Source of the DNA: Phytophthora colocasiae
Lineage: Eukaryota > Oomycota > Peronosporomycetes > Peronosporales > Peronosporaceae
DNA: 64,000 nucleotides
NCBI GenBank assembly: GCA_018806915.1
Contig: JAGKQI010000097.1
Span: forward strand, 1 to 64,000
Direction: 5' to 3'
Part shown: in pieces, positions 26,402 through 39,205 of the stretch
How positions within the stretch are numbered: the stretch's first letter is position 1
Layout of the letters: every line of letters begins with the position of its first letter
Made by a program: the position numbers and the translations under genes
Notes under the pieces: model-generated
What the model saw: the letters and a program-made list of their open reading frames with translations, nothing else
Database searches by the model: none
Told to the model about the DNA's origin: nothing

Positions 26402-26472
26402 TATCAGAGGAGGATCGAACCCTCGATCTCGAGCGTGTGAAGCTCGCGTCCTAACCACTAGACGACACTGAC
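26402..26472 (-). tRNA. tRNA-Val(CAC)-like, array copy 44
   Basis: 71 nt; 15-nt T arm, trailer T4. Confidence 0.5.
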
Positions 26473-27008
26473 ACGTTCCACAACCACACACACATCCCTC
26501 TCACCAAAATTGCACAACCGCTTGCACTACATACATTCGACGACTCACCCATTCACCAACGTCACACACATCGCCTGCCCGCTGCTCATACACAGCACGG
26601 TCTCCCAGCGACTCCATGGTCCGTCCTTCTCCCGAAACAAGCACCCACAAAACACCACTCCGCAGCGTCGATAGACGCCCTTGCGAAAGATCCTCACACT
26701 CATCACAGACGCTACAACAATCACACACATGCCTACAGCGCGTCAATGCGTCAAACAGGGTCAATAGGTTGATGCCCCCGACTTGACACCGCGTTGCCCA
26801 CCGACACACCACACCACACCACACCACACCACACCAATCGGAGCATGGTGTCTGTCTCGACATGTTTGATACTGTACCAGTGTCCAGGATGCTGCCAAGA
26901 CGTGAGCTGCGGCACCGGACAGCCGTGAGCACCTGCAAAGGCACTGCGACGGCCACGACAGCTTGGAAGCCTTGAGCATCGTAGGAGTGGCAAAAAGAGC
27001 AAAGAAGA

Positions 27009-27081
27009 TATCAGAGGAGGGGATCGAACCCTCGATCTCGAGCGTGTGAAGCTCGCGTCCTAACCACTAGACGACACTGAC
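27009..27081 (-). tRNA. tRNA-Val(CAC), array copy 45 (intact)
   Basis: Intact 73-nt form with T5 stop; the spacer upstream of it on the minus strand side (27,170-27,240) is diverged. Confidence 0.8.
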
Positions 27082-27621
27082 ACGTTCCACAACCACACAC
27101 ACATCCCTCTCACCAAAATTGCACAACCGCTTGCACTACATACATTCGACGACTCACCCATTCACCAACGTCACACCAATCGCCGGCCCGCTGCACATAC
27201 ACCGCCCGGTCTCCCCGCTACTCCATGGGCCGTCCTTCTCCCGAAACAAGCACCCACAAACACCACTCCGCAGCGTCGATAGACGCCCTTGCGAAAGATC
27301 CTCACACTCATCACAGACGCTACAACAATCACACACATGCCTACAGCGCGTCAATGCGTCAAACAGGGTCAATAGGTTGATGCCCCCGACTTGACACCGC
27401 GTTGCCCACCGACACACCACACCACACCACACCACACCACACCACACCAATCGGAGCATGGTGTCTGTCTCGACATGTTTGATACTGTACCAGTGTCCAG
27501 GATGCTGCCAAGACGTGAGCTGCGGCACCGGACAGCCGTGAGCACCTGCAAAGGCACTGCGACGGCCACGACAGCTTGGAAGCCTTGAGCATCGTAGGAG
27601 TGGCAAAGAGAGCAAAGAAGA

Positions 27622-27692
27622 TATCAGAGGAGGATCAGAACCTCGATCTCGAGCGTGTGAAGCTCGCGTCCTAACCACTAGACGACACTGAC
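27622..27692 (-). tRNA. tRNA-Val(CAC)-like, array copy 46
   Basis: 71 nt; T arm GAGG-TTCTGAT-CCTC, B box broken. Trailer T3. Confidence 0.4.
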
Positions 27693-28231
27693 ACGTTCCA
27701 CAACCACACACACATCCCTCTCACCAAAATTGCACAACCGCTTGCACTACATACATTCGACGACTCACCCATTCACCAACGACACACATCGCAAGCCAGC
27801 TGCTCATACACAGCACGGTCTCCCAGCGACTCCATGGTCCGTCCTTCTCCCGAAACAAGCACCCACAAAACACCACTCCGCAGCGTCGATAGACGCCCTT
27901 GCGAAAGATCCTCACACTCATCACAGACGCTACAACAATCACACACATGCCTACAGCGCGTCAATGCGTCAAACAGGGTCAATAGGTTGATGCCCCTGAC
28001 TTGACACCGCGTTGCCCACCGACACACCACACCACACCACACCACACCACACCACACCAATCGGAGCATGGTGTCTGTCTCGACATGTTTGATACTGTAC
28101 CAGTGTCCAGGATGCTGCCAAGACGTGAGCTGCGGCACCGGACAGCCGTGAGCACCTGCAAAGGCACTGCGACGGCCACGACAGCTTGGAAGCCTTGAGC
28201 ATCGTAGGAGTGGCCAAGAAAGCAAAGAAGA

Positions 28232-28304
28232 TAACAGATGAGCCCAACGAACCCTCGATCTCGAGCGTGTGAAGCTCGCGTCCTAACCACTAGACGACAC
28301 TGAC
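28232..28304 (-). pseudogene. tRNA-Val(CAC)-like, array copy 47 (degenerate)
   Basis: 73 nt, but the 3' half is substituted: T stem GAGGG/GGCTC has two mismatches and the 3' acceptor strand reads ATCTGTT. The D and anticodon arms are intact. No T4 stop. Confidence 0.5.
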
Positions 28305-28850
28305 ACGTTCCACAACCACACACACATCCCTCTCACCAAAATTGCACAACCGCTTGCACTACATACATTCGACGACTCACCCATTCACCAACGTCACACA
28401 CATCGCCTGCCCGCTGCTCATACACAGCACGGTCTCCCAGCGACTCCATGGTCCGTCCTTCTCCCGAAACAAGCACCCACAAAACACCACTCCGCAGCGT
28501 CGATAGACGCCCTTGCGAAAGATCCTCACACTCATCACAGACGCTACAACAATCACACACATGCCTACAGCGCGTCAATGCGTCAAACAGGGTCAATAGG
28601 TTGATGCCCCCGACTTGACACCGCGTTGCCCACCGACACACCACACCACACCACACCACACCACACCACACCACACCAATCGGAGCATGGTGTCTGTCTC
28701 GACATGTTTGATACTGTACCAGTGTCCAGGATGCTGCCAAGACGTGAGCTGCGGCACCGGACAGCCGTGAGCACCTGCAAAGGCACTGCGACGGCCACGA
28801 CAGCTTGGAAGCCTTGAGCATCGTAGGAGTGGCAAAAAGAGCAAAGAAGA

Positions 28851-28923
28851 TATCAGAGGAGGGGATCGAACCCTCGATCTCGAGCGTGTGAAGCTCGCGT
28901 CCTAACCACTAGACGACACTGAC
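28851..28923 (-). tRNA. tRNA-Val(CAC), array copy 48 (intact)
   Basis: Intact 73-nt form with T5 stop. Confidence 0.8.
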
Positions 28924-29459
28924 ACGTTCCACAACCACACACACATCCCTCTCACCAAAATTGCACAACCGCTTGCACTACATACATTCGACGACTCACC
29001 CATTCACCAACGTCACACACATCGCCTGCCCGCTGCTCATACACAGCACGGTCTCCCAGCGACTCCATGGTCCGTCCTTCTCCCGAAACAAGCACCCACA
29101 AAACACCACTCCGCAGCGTCGATAGACGCCCTTGCGAAAGATCCTCACACTCATCACAGACGCTACAACAATCACACACATGCCTACAGCGCGTCAATGC
29201 GTCAAACAGGGTCAATAGGTTGATGCCCCGACTTGACACCGCGTTGCCCACCGACACACCACACCACACCACACACACCACCACACCAATCGGAGCATGG
29301 TGTCTGTCTCGACATGTTTGATACTGTACCAGTGTCCAGGATGCTGCCAAGACGTGAGCTGCGGCACCGGACAGCCGTGAGCACCTGCAAAGGCACTGCG
29401 ACGGCCACGACAGCTTGGAAGCCTTGAGCATCGTAGGAGTGGCAAAAGAGCAAAGAAGA

Positions 29460-29532
29460 TATCAGAGGAGGGGATCGAACCCTCGATCTCGAGCGTGTGA
29501 AGCTCGCGTCCTAACCACTAGACGACACTGAC
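29460..29532 (-). tRNA. tRNA-Val(CAC), array copy 49 (intact)
   Basis: Intact 73-nt form with T4 stop. The preceding minisatellite has a CACACACCACC irregularity. Confidence 0.79.
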
Positions 29533-30071
29533 ACGTTCCACAACCACACACACATCCCTCTCACCAAAATTGCACAACCGCTTGCACTACATACATTCGA
29601 CGACTCACCCATTCACCAACGTCACACACATCGCCTGCCCGCTGCTCATACACAGCACGGTCTCCCAGCGACTCCATGGTCCGTCCTTCTCCCGAAACAA
29701 GCACCCACAAAACACCACTCCGCAGCGTCGATAGACGCCCTTGCGAAAGATCCTCACACTCATCACAGACGCTACAACAATCACACACATGCCTACAGCG
29801 CGTCAATGCGTCAAACAGGGTCAATAGGTTGATGCCCCCGACTTGACACCGCGTTGCCCACCGACACACCACACCACACCACACCACACCACACCACACC
29901 AATCGGAGCATGGTGTCTGTCTCGACATGTTTGATACTGTACCAGTGTCCAGGATGCTGCCAAGACGTGAGCTGCGGCACCGGACAGCCGTGAGCACCTG
30001 CAAAGGCACTGCGACGGCCACGACAGCTTGGAAGCCTTGAGCATCGTAGGAGTGGCAAAGAGCAAAGAAGA

Positions 30072-30144
30072 TATCAGAGGAGGGGATCGAACCCTCGATC
30101 TCGAGCGTGTGAAGCTCGCGTCCTAACCACTAGACGACACTGAC
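30072..30144 (-). tRNA. tRNA-Val(CAC), array copy 50 (intact body)
   Basis: Intact 73-nt body; trailer shortened to T3. Confidence 0.74.
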
Positions 30145-30683
30145 ACGTTCCACAACCACACACACATCCCTCTCACCAAAATTGCACAACCGCTTGCACT
30201 ACATACATTCGACGACTCACCCATTCACCAACGTCACACACATCGCCTGCCCGCTGCTCATACACAGCACGGTCTCCCAGCGACTCCATGGTCCGTCCTT
30301 CTCCCGAAACAAGCACCCACAAAACACCACTCCGCAGCGTCGATAGACGCCCTTGCGAAAGATCCTCACACTCATCACAGACGCTACAACAATCACACAC
30401 ATGCCTACAGCGCGTCAATGCGTCAAACAGGGTCAATAGGTTGATGCCCCGACTTGACACCGCGTTGCCCACCGACACACCACACCACACCACACCACAC
30501 CACACCACACCACCGGAGCATGGTGTCTGTCTCGACATGTTTGATACTGTACCAGTGTCCAGGATGCTGCCAAGACGTGAGCTGCGGCACCGGACAGCCG
30601 TGAGCACCTGCAAAGGCACTGCGACGGCCACGACAGCTTGGAAGCCTTGAGCATCGTAGGACGGGCAAAACCAGCAAAGAAGA

Positions 30684-30756
30684 TCTCAGAGGAGGGGATC
30701 GAACCCACGATCTCGAGCGTGTGAAGCTCGCGTCCTAACCACTAGACCACACAGAC
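30684..30756 (-). pseudogene. tRNA-Val(CAC)-like, array copy 51 (divergent)
   Basis: 73 nt with substitutions but no indels. Acceptor GTCTGTG/CTCTGAG pairs poorly, T stem GTGGG/CCCTC has one mismatch, and the A box is TGGTCTAGTGG, a full consensus match. Both flanks are substituted too (30,660-30,775), including the CACACACA tract. Confidence 0.5.
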
Positions 30757-31296
30757 AGGTTCCTCAACCACTGAAGCATCCCTCTCACCAAAATTGCACA
30801 ACCGCTTGCACTACATACATTCGACGACTCACCCATTCACCAACGTCACACACATCGCCTGCCCGCTGCTCATACACAGCACGGTCTCCCAGCGACTCCA
30901 TGGTCCGTCCTTCTCCCGAAACAAGCACCCACAAAACACCACTCCGCAGCGTCGATAGACGCCTTGCGAAAGATCCTCACACTCATCACAGACGCTACAA
31001 CAATCACACACATGCCTACAGCGCGTCAATGCGTCAAACAGGGTCAATAGGTTGATGCCCCCGACTTGACACCGCGTTGCCCACCGACACACCACACCAC
31101 ACCACACCACACCACACCACACCAATCGGAGCATGGTGTCTGTCTCGACATGTTTGATACTGTACCAGTGTCCAGGATGCTGCCAAGACGTGAGCTGCGG
31201 CACCGGACAGCCGTGAGCACCTGCAAAGGCACTGCGACGGCCACGACAGCTTGGAAGCCTTGAGCATCGTAGGAGTGGCAAAAAGAGCAAAGAAGA

Positions 31297-31369
31297 TATC
31301 AGAGGAGGGGATCGAACCCTCGATCTCGAGCGTGTGAAGCTCGCGTCCTAACCACTAGACGACACTGAC
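31297..31369 (-). tRNA. tRNA-Val(CAC), array copy 52 (intact)
   Basis: Intact 73-nt form with T5 stop. Confidence 0.8.
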
Positions 31370-31903
31370 ACGTTCCACAACCACACACACATCCCTCTCA
31401 CCAAAATTGCACAACCGCTTGCACTACATACATTCGACGACTCACCCATTCACCAACGTCACACACATCGCCTGCCCGCTGCTCATACACAGCACGGTCT
31501 CCCAGCGACTCCATGGTCCGTCCTTCTCCCGAAACAAGCACCCACAAAACACCACTCCGCAGCGTCGATAGACGCCCTTGCGAAAGATCCTCACACTCAT
31601 CACAGACGCTACAACAATCACACACATGCCTACAGCGCGTCAATGCGTCAAACAGGGTCAATAGGTTGATGCCCCCGACTTGACACCGCGTTGCCCACCG
31701 ACACACCACACCACACCACACCACACCACACCAATCGGAGCATGGTGTCTGTCTCGACATGTTTGATACTGTACCAGTGTCCAGGATGCTGCCAAGACGT
31801 GAGCTGCGGCACCGGACAGCCGTGAGCACCTGCAAAGGCACTGCGACGGCCACGACAGCTTGGAAGCCTTGAGCATCGTAGGAGTGGCAAAGAGCAAAGA
31901 AGA

Positions 31904-31974
31904 TATCAGAGGAGGATCGAACCCTCGATCTCGAGCGTGTGAAGCTCGCGTCCTAACCACTAGACGACACTGAC
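31904..31974 (-). tRNA. tRNA-Val(CAC)-like, array copy 53
   Basis: 71 nt; 15-nt T arm, trailer T3. Confidence 0.48.
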
Positions 31975-32514
31975 ACGTTCCACAACCACACACATCATCC
32001 TCTCACCAAAATTGCACAACCGCTTGCACTACATACATTCGACGACTCACCCATTCACCAACGTCACACACATCGCCTGCCCGCTGCTCATACACAGCAC
32101 GGTCTCCCAGCGACTCCATGGTCCGTCCTTCTCCCGAAACAAGCACCCACAAAACACCACTCCGCAGCGTCGATAGACGCCCTTGCGAAAGATCCTCACA
32201 CTCATCACAGACGCTACAACAATCACACACATGCCTACAGCGCGTCAATGCGTCAAACAGGGTCAATAGGTTGATGCCCCCGACTTGACACCGCGTTGCC
32301 CACCGACACACCACACCACACCACACCACACCACACCACACCAATCGGAGCATGGTGTCTGTCTCGACATGTTTGATACTGTACCAGTGTCCAGGATGCT
32401 GCCAAGACGTGAGCTGCGGCACCGGACAGCCGTGAGCACCTGCAAAGGCACTGCGACGGCCACGACAGCTTGGAAGCCTTGAGCATCGTAGGAGTGGCAA
32501 AAGAGCAAAGAAGA

Positions 32515-32587
32515 TATCAGAGGAGGGGATCGAACCCTCGATCTCGAGCGTGTGAAGCTCGCGTCCTAACCACTAGACGACACTGAC
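32515..32587 (-). tRNA. tRNA-Val(CAC), array copy 54 (intact)
   Basis: Intact 73-nt form with T4 stop. Confidence 0.79.
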
Positions 32588-33138
32588 ACGTTCCACAACC
32601 ACACACACATCCCTCTCACCAAAATTGCACAACCGCTTGCACTACATACATTCGACGACTCACCCATTCACCAACGTCACACACATCGCCTGCCCGCTGC
32701 TCATACACAGCACGGTCTCCCAGCGACTCCATGGTCCGTCCTTCTCCCGAAACAAGCACCCACAAAACACCACTCCGCAGCGTCGATAGACGCCCTTGCG
32801 AAAGATCCTCACACTCATCACAGACGCTACAACAATCACACACATGCCTACAGCGCGTCAATGCGTCAAACAGGGTCAATAGGTTGATGCCCCCGACTTG
32901 ACACCGCGTTGCCCACCGACACACCACACCACACCACACCACACCACACCACACCACACCACACCAATCGGAGCATGGTGTCTGTCTCGACATGTTTGAT
33001 ACTGTACCAGTGTCCAGGATGCTGCCAAGACGTGAGCTGCGGCACCGGACAGCCGTGAGCACCTGCAAAGGCACTGCGACGGCCACGACAGCTTGGAAGC
33101 CTTGAGCATCGTAGGAGTGGCAAAAAGAGCAAAGAAGA

Positions 33139-33209
33139 TATCAGAGGAGGATCGAACCCTCGATCTCGAGCGTGTGAAGCTCGCGTCCTAACCACTAGAC
33201 GACACTGAC
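33139..33209 (-). tRNA. tRNA-Val(CAC)-like, array copy 55
   Basis: 71 nt; 15-nt T arm, trailer T5. Its unit carries nine ACACC copies. Confidence 0.5.
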
Positions 33210-33743
33210 ACGTTCCACAACCACACACACATCCCTCTCACCAAAATTGCACAACCGCTTGCACTACATACATTCGACGACTCACCCATTCACCAACGTC
33301 ACACACATCGCCTGCCCGCTGCTCATACACAGCACGGTCTCCCAGCGACTCCATGGTCCGTCCTTCTCCCGAAACAAGCACCCACAAAACACCACTCCGC
33401 AGCGTCGATAGACGCCCTTGCGAAAGATCCTCACACTCATCACAGACGCTACAACAATCACACACATGCCTACAGCGCGTCAATGCGTCAAACAGGGTCA
33501 ATAGGTTGATGCCCCCGACTTGACACCGCGTTGCCCACCGACACACCACACCACACCACACCACACCACACCAATCGGAGCATGGTGTCTGTCTCGACAT
33601 GTTTGATACTGTACCAGTGTCAGGATGCTGCCAAGACGTGAGCTGCGGCACCGGACAGCCGTGAGCACCTGCAAAGGCACTGCGACGGCCACGACAGCTT
33701 GGAAGCCTTGAGCATCGTAGGAGTGGCAAAAGAGCAAAGAAGA

Positions 33744-33814
33744 TATCAGAGGAGGATCGAACCCTCGATCTCGAGCGTGTGAAGCTCGCGTCCTAACCAC
33801 TAGACGACACTGAC
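33744..33814 (-). tRNA. tRNA-Val(CAC)-like, array copy 56
   Basis: 71 nt; 15-nt T arm, trailer T4. Confidence 0.5.
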
Positions 33815-34353
33815 ACGTTCCACAACCACACACATCCCTCTCACCAAAATTGCACAACCGCTTGCACTACATACATTCGACGACTCACCCATTCACCAAC
33901 GTCACACACATCGCCTGCCCGCTGCTCATACACAGCACGGTCTCCCAGCGACTCCATGGTCCGTCCTTCTCCCGAAACAAGCACCCACAAAACACCACTC
34001 CGCAGCGTCGATAGACGCCCTTGCGAAAGATCCTCACACTCATCACAGACGCTACAACAATCACACACATGCCTACAGCGCGTCAATGCGTCAAACAGGG
34101 TCAATAGGTTGATGCCCCCGACTTGACACCGCGTTGCCCACCGACACACCACACCACACCACACCACACCACACCACACCAATCGGAGCATGGTGTCTGT
34201 CTCGACATGTTTGATACTGTACCAGTGTCCAGGATGCTGCCAAGACGTGAGCTGCGGCACCGGACAGCCGTGAGCACCTGCAAAGGCACTGCGACGGCCA
34301 CGACAGCTTGGAAGCCTTGAGCATCGTAGGAGTGGCAAAAAGAGCAAAGAAGA

Positions 34354-34426
34354 TATCAGAGGAGGGGATCGAACCCTCGATCTCGAGCGTGTGAAGCTCG
34401 CGTCCTAACCACTAGACGACACTGAC
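34354..34426 (-). tRNA. tRNA-Val(CAC), array copy 57 (intact)
   Basis: Intact 73-nt form with T5 stop. Confidence 0.8.
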
Positions 34427-34963
34427 ACGTTCCACAACCACACACACATCCCTCTCACCAAAATTGCACAACCGCTTGCACTACATACATTCGACGACTC
34501 ACCCATTCACCAACGTCACACACATCGCCTGCCCGCTGCTCATACACAGCACGGTCTCCCAGCGACTCCATGGTCCGTCCTTCTCCCGAAACAAGCACCC
34601 ACAAAACACCACTCCGCAGCGTCGATAGACGCCCTTGCGAAAAGATCCTCACACTCATCACAGACGCTACAACAATCACACACATGCCTACAGCGCGTCA
34701 ATGCGTCAAACAGGGTCAATAGGTTGATGCCCCCGACTTGACACCGCGTTGCCCACCGACACACCACACCACACCACACCACACCACACCAATCGGAGCA
34801 TGGTGTCTGTCTCGACATGTTTGATACTGTACCAGTGTCCAGGATGCTGCCAAGACGTGAGCTGCGGCACCGGACAGCCGTGAGCACCTGCAAAGGCACT
34901 GCGACGGCCACGACAGCTTGGAAGCCTTGAGCATCGTAGGAGTGGCAAAAAGAGCAAAGAAGA

Positions 34964-35036
34964 TATCAGAGGAGGGGATCGAACCCTCGATCTCGAGCGT
35001 GTGAAGCTCGCGTCCTAACCACTAGACGACACTGAC
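34964..35036 (-). tRNA. tRNA-Val(CAC), array copy 58 (intact)
   Basis: Intact 73-nt form with T5 stop; directly follows another intact copy. Confidence 0.8.
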
Positions 35037-35564
35037 ACGTTCCACAACCACACACATCCCTCTCACCAAAATTGCACAACCGCTTGCACTACATACATTC
35101 GACGACTCACCCATTCACCAACGTCACACACATCGCCTGCCCGCTGCTCATACACAGCACGGTCTCCCAGCGACTCCATGGTCCGTCCTTCTCCCGAAAC
35201 AAGCACCCACAAAACACCACTCCGCAGCGTCGATAGACGCCCTTGCGAAAGATCCTCACACTCATCACAGACGCTACAACAATCACACACATGCCTACAG
35301 CGCGTCAATGCGTCAAACAGGGTCAATAGGTTGATGCCCCGACTTGACACCGCGTTGCCCACCGACACACCACACCCCCCCACCCCACACCAATCGGAGC
35401 ATGGTGTCTGTCTCGACATGTTTGATACTGTACCAGTGTCCAGGATGCTGCCAAGACGTGAGCTGCGGCACCGGACAGCCGTGAGCACCTGCAAAGGCAC
35501 TGCGACGGCCACGACAGCTTGGAAGCCTTGAGCATCGTAGGAGTGGCAAAGAGAGCAAAGAAGA

Positions 35565-35635
35565 TATCAGAGGAGGATCAGAACCTCGATCTCGAGCGTG
35601 TGAAGCTCGCGTCCTAACCACTAGACGACACTGAC
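35565..35635 (-). tRNA. tRNA-Val(CAC)-like, array copy 59
   Basis: 71 nt; B box broken (TTCTGATCC). Trailer T3. Confidence 0.38.
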
Positions 35636-36169
35636 ACGTTCCACAACCACACACACATCCCTCTCACCAAAATTGCACAACCGCTTGCACTACATACATT
35701 CGACGACTCACCCATTCACCAACGTCACACACATCGCCTGCCCGCTGCTCATACACAGCACGGTCTCCCAGCGACTCCATGGTCCGTCCTTCTCTCCGAA
35801 ACAAGCACCCACAAAACACCACTCCGCAGCGTCGATAGACGCCTGCGAAAGATCCTCACACTCATCACAGACGCTACAACAATCACACACATGCCTACAG
35901 CGCGTCAATGCGTCAAACAGGGTCAATAGGTTGATGCCCCCGACTTGACACCGCGTTGCCCACCGACACACCACACCACACCACACCACACCACACCAAT
36001 CGGAGCATGGTGTCTGTCTCGACATGTTTGATACTGTACCAGTGTCCAGGATGCTGCCAAGACGTGAGCTGCGGCACCGGACAGCCGTGAGCACCTGCAA
36101 AGGCACTGCGACGGCCACGACAGCTTGGAAGCCTTGAGCATCGTAGGAGTGGCAAAAGAGCAAAGAAGA

Positions 36170-36242
36170 TATCAGAGGAGAGGATCGAACCCTCGATCTC
36201 GAGCGTGTGAAGCTCGCGTCCTAACCACTAGACGACACTGAC
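36170..36242 (-). tRNA. tRNA-Val(CAC)-like, array copy 60
   Basis: 73 nt; T-stem wobble form GAGGG/CTCTC, the same change as copy 33. Trailer T4. Confidence 0.68.
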
Positions 36243-36774
36243 ACGTTCCACAACCACACACACATCCCTCTCACCAAAATTGCACAACCGCTTGCACTAC
36301 ATACATTCGACGACTCACCCATTCACCAACGTCACACACATCGCCTGCCCGCTGCTCATACACAGCACGGTCTCCCAGCGACTCCATGGTCCGTCCTTCT
36401 CCCGAAACAAGCACCCACAAAACACCACTCCGCAGCGTCGATAGACGCCCGCGAAAAGATCCTCACACTCATCACAGACGCTACAACAATCACACACATG
36501 CCTACAGCGCGTCAATGCGTCAAACAGGGTCAATAGGTTGATGCCCCGACTTGACACCGCGTTGCCCACCGACACACCACACCACACCACACCACACCAC
36601 ACCAATCGGAGCATGGTGTCTGTCTCGACATGTTTGATACTGTACCAGTGTCCAGGATGCTGCCAAGACGTGAGCTGCGGCACCGGACAGCCGTGAGCAC
36701 CTGCAAAGGCACTGCGACGGCCACGACAGCTTGGAAGCCTTGAGCATCGTAGGAGTGGCAAAGAGCAAAGAAGA

Positions 36775-36847
36775 TATCAGAGGAGGGGATCAGAACCTCG
36801 ATCTCGAGCGTGTGAAGCTCGCGTCCTAACCACTAGGCGAGACTGTC
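36775..36847 (-). pseudogene. tRNA-Val(CAC)-like, array copy 61 (divergent)
   Basis: 73 nt; 5' acceptor changed to GACAGTC, D stem GCC/GAC unpaired, B box broken. The upstream flank to 36,868 is also substituted. Trailer T3. Confidence 0.45.
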
Positions 36848-37389
36848 GCGTTCCGGAACCACAGGCACATCCCTCTCACCAAAATTGCACAACCGCTTGC
36901 ACTACATACATTCGACGACTCACCCATTCACCAACGTCACACACATCGCCTGCCCGCTGCTCATACACAGCACGGTCTCCCAGCGACTCCATGGTCCGTC
37001 CTTCTCCCGAAACAAGCACCCACAAAACACCACTCCGCAGCGTCGATAGACGCCCTTGCGAAAGATCCTCACACTCATCACAGACGCTACAACAATCACA
37101 CACATGCCTACAGCGCGTCAATGCGTCAAACAGGGTCAATAGGTTGATGCCCCCGACTTGACACCGCGTTGCCCACCGACACACCACCGACACACCACAC
37201 CACACCACACCACACCAATCGGAGCATGGTGTCTGTCTCGACATGTTTGATACTGTACCAGTGTCCAGGATGCTGCCAAGACGTGAGCTGCGGCACCGGA
37301 CAGCCGTGAGCACCTGCAAAGGCACTGCGACGGCCACGACAGCTTGGAAGCCTTGAGCATCGTAGGAGTGGCAAAAAGAGCAAAGAAGA

Positions 37390-37462
37390 TATCAGAGGAG
37401 GGGATCGAACCCTCGATCTCGAGCGTGTGAAGCTCGCGTCCTAACCACTAGACGACACTGAC
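37390..37462 (-). tRNA. tRNA-Val(CAC), array copy 62 (intact)
   Basis: Intact 73-nt form with T5 stop. Confidence 0.8.
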
Positions 37463-37998
37463 ACGTTCCACAACCACACACACATCCCTCTCACCAAAAT
37501 TGCACAACCGCTTGCACTACATACATTCGACGACTCACCCATTCACCAACGTCACACACATCGCCTGCCCGCTGCTCATACACAGCACGGTCTCCAGCGA
37601 CTCCATGGTCCGTCCTTCTCCCGAAACAAGCACCCACAAAACACCACTCCGCAGCGTCGATAGACGCCCTTGCGAAAAGATCCTCACACTTCATCACAGA
37701 CGCTACAACAATCACACACATGCCTACAGCGCGTCAATGCGTCAAACAGGGTCAATAGGTTGATGCCCCTGACTTGACACCGCGTTGCCCACCGACACAC
37801 CACACCACACCACACCACACCACACCAATCGGAGCATGGTGTCTGTCTCGACATGTTTGATACTGTACCAGTGTCCAGGATGCTGCCAAGACGTGAGCTG
37901 CGGCACCGGACAGCCGTGAGCACCTGCAAAGGCACTGCGACGGCCACGACAGCTTGGAAGCCTTGAGCATCGTAGGAGTGGCAAAAGAGCAAAGAAGA

Positions 37999-38075
37999 TA
38001 TCAGAGGAGGGATCGGAACCCTCGATCTCGAGCGTGTGAAGCTCGCGTCCTAACCACCTAGACGACACTGCCGAC
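37999..38075 (-). pseudogene. tRNA-Val(CAC)-like, array copy 63 (with insertions)
   Basis: 77 nt; small insertions in the D loop and the 5' acceptor strand, and TTCCGAT in the T loop. Anticodon arm intact. Trailer T4. Confidence 0.4.
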
Positions 38076-38605
38076 ACGTTCCACAACCACACACATCCCT
38101 CTCACCAAAATTGCACAACCGCGTGCACGACATACATTCGACGACTCACCCATTCTCCAACGTCACACACATCGCCTGCCCGCTGCTCCATACACAGCAC
38201 GGTCTCCCAGCGACTCCATGGTCCGTCCTTCTCCCGAAACAAGCACCCACAAAACACCACTCCGCAGCGTCGATAGACGCCCTTGCGAAAGATCCTCACA
38301 CTCATCACAGACGCTACAACAATCACACACATGCCTACAGCGCGTCAATGCGTCAAACAGGGTCAATAGGTTGATGCCCCCGACTTGACACCGCGTTGCC
38401 CACCGACACACCACACCACACCACACCACACCAATCGGAGCATGGTGTCTGTCTCGACATGTTTGATACTGTACCAGTGTCCAGGATGCTGCCAAGACGT
38501 GAGCTGCGGCACCGGACAGCCGTGAGCACCTGCAAAGGCACTGCGACGGCCACGACAGCTTGGAAGCCTTGAGCATCGTAGGAGTGGCAAAAAGAGCAAA
38601 GAAGA

Positions 38606-38678
38606 TATCAGGAGGAGGATCAGAACCCTCGATCTCGAGCGTGTGAAGCTCGCGTCCTAACCACTAGACGACACTGAC
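38606..38678 (-). tRNA. tRNA-Val(CAC)-like, array copy 64
   Basis: 73 nt by offsetting indels: an extra base in the 3' acceptor strand and a shortened, B-box-broken T arm. Trailer T5. Confidence 0.38.
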
Positions 38679-39205
38679 ACGTTCCACAACCACACACACA
38701 TCCCTCTCACCAAAATTGCACAACCGCTTGCACTACATTCGACGACTCACCCATTCACCAACGTCACACACATCGCCTGCCCGCTGCTCATACACAGCAC
38801 GGTCTCCCAGCGACTCCATGGTCCGTCCTTCTCCCGAAACAAGCACCCACAAAACACCACTCCGCAGCGTCGATAGACGCCCTTGCGAAAGATCCTCACA
38901 CTCATCACAGACGCTACAACAATCACACACATGCCTACAGCGCGTCAATGCGTCAAACAGGGTCAATGGGTTGATGCCCCCTGACTTGACACCGCGTTGC
39001 CCACCGACACACCACACCACACCACACCACACCAATCGGAGCATGGTGTCTGTCTCGACATGTTTGATACTGTACCAGTGTCCAGGATGCTGCCAAGACG
39101 TGAGCTGCGGCACCGGACAGCCGTGAGCACCTGCAAAGGCACTGCGACGGCCACGACAGCTTGGAAGCCTTGAGCATCGTAGGAGTGGCAAAAGAGCAAA
39201 GAAGA

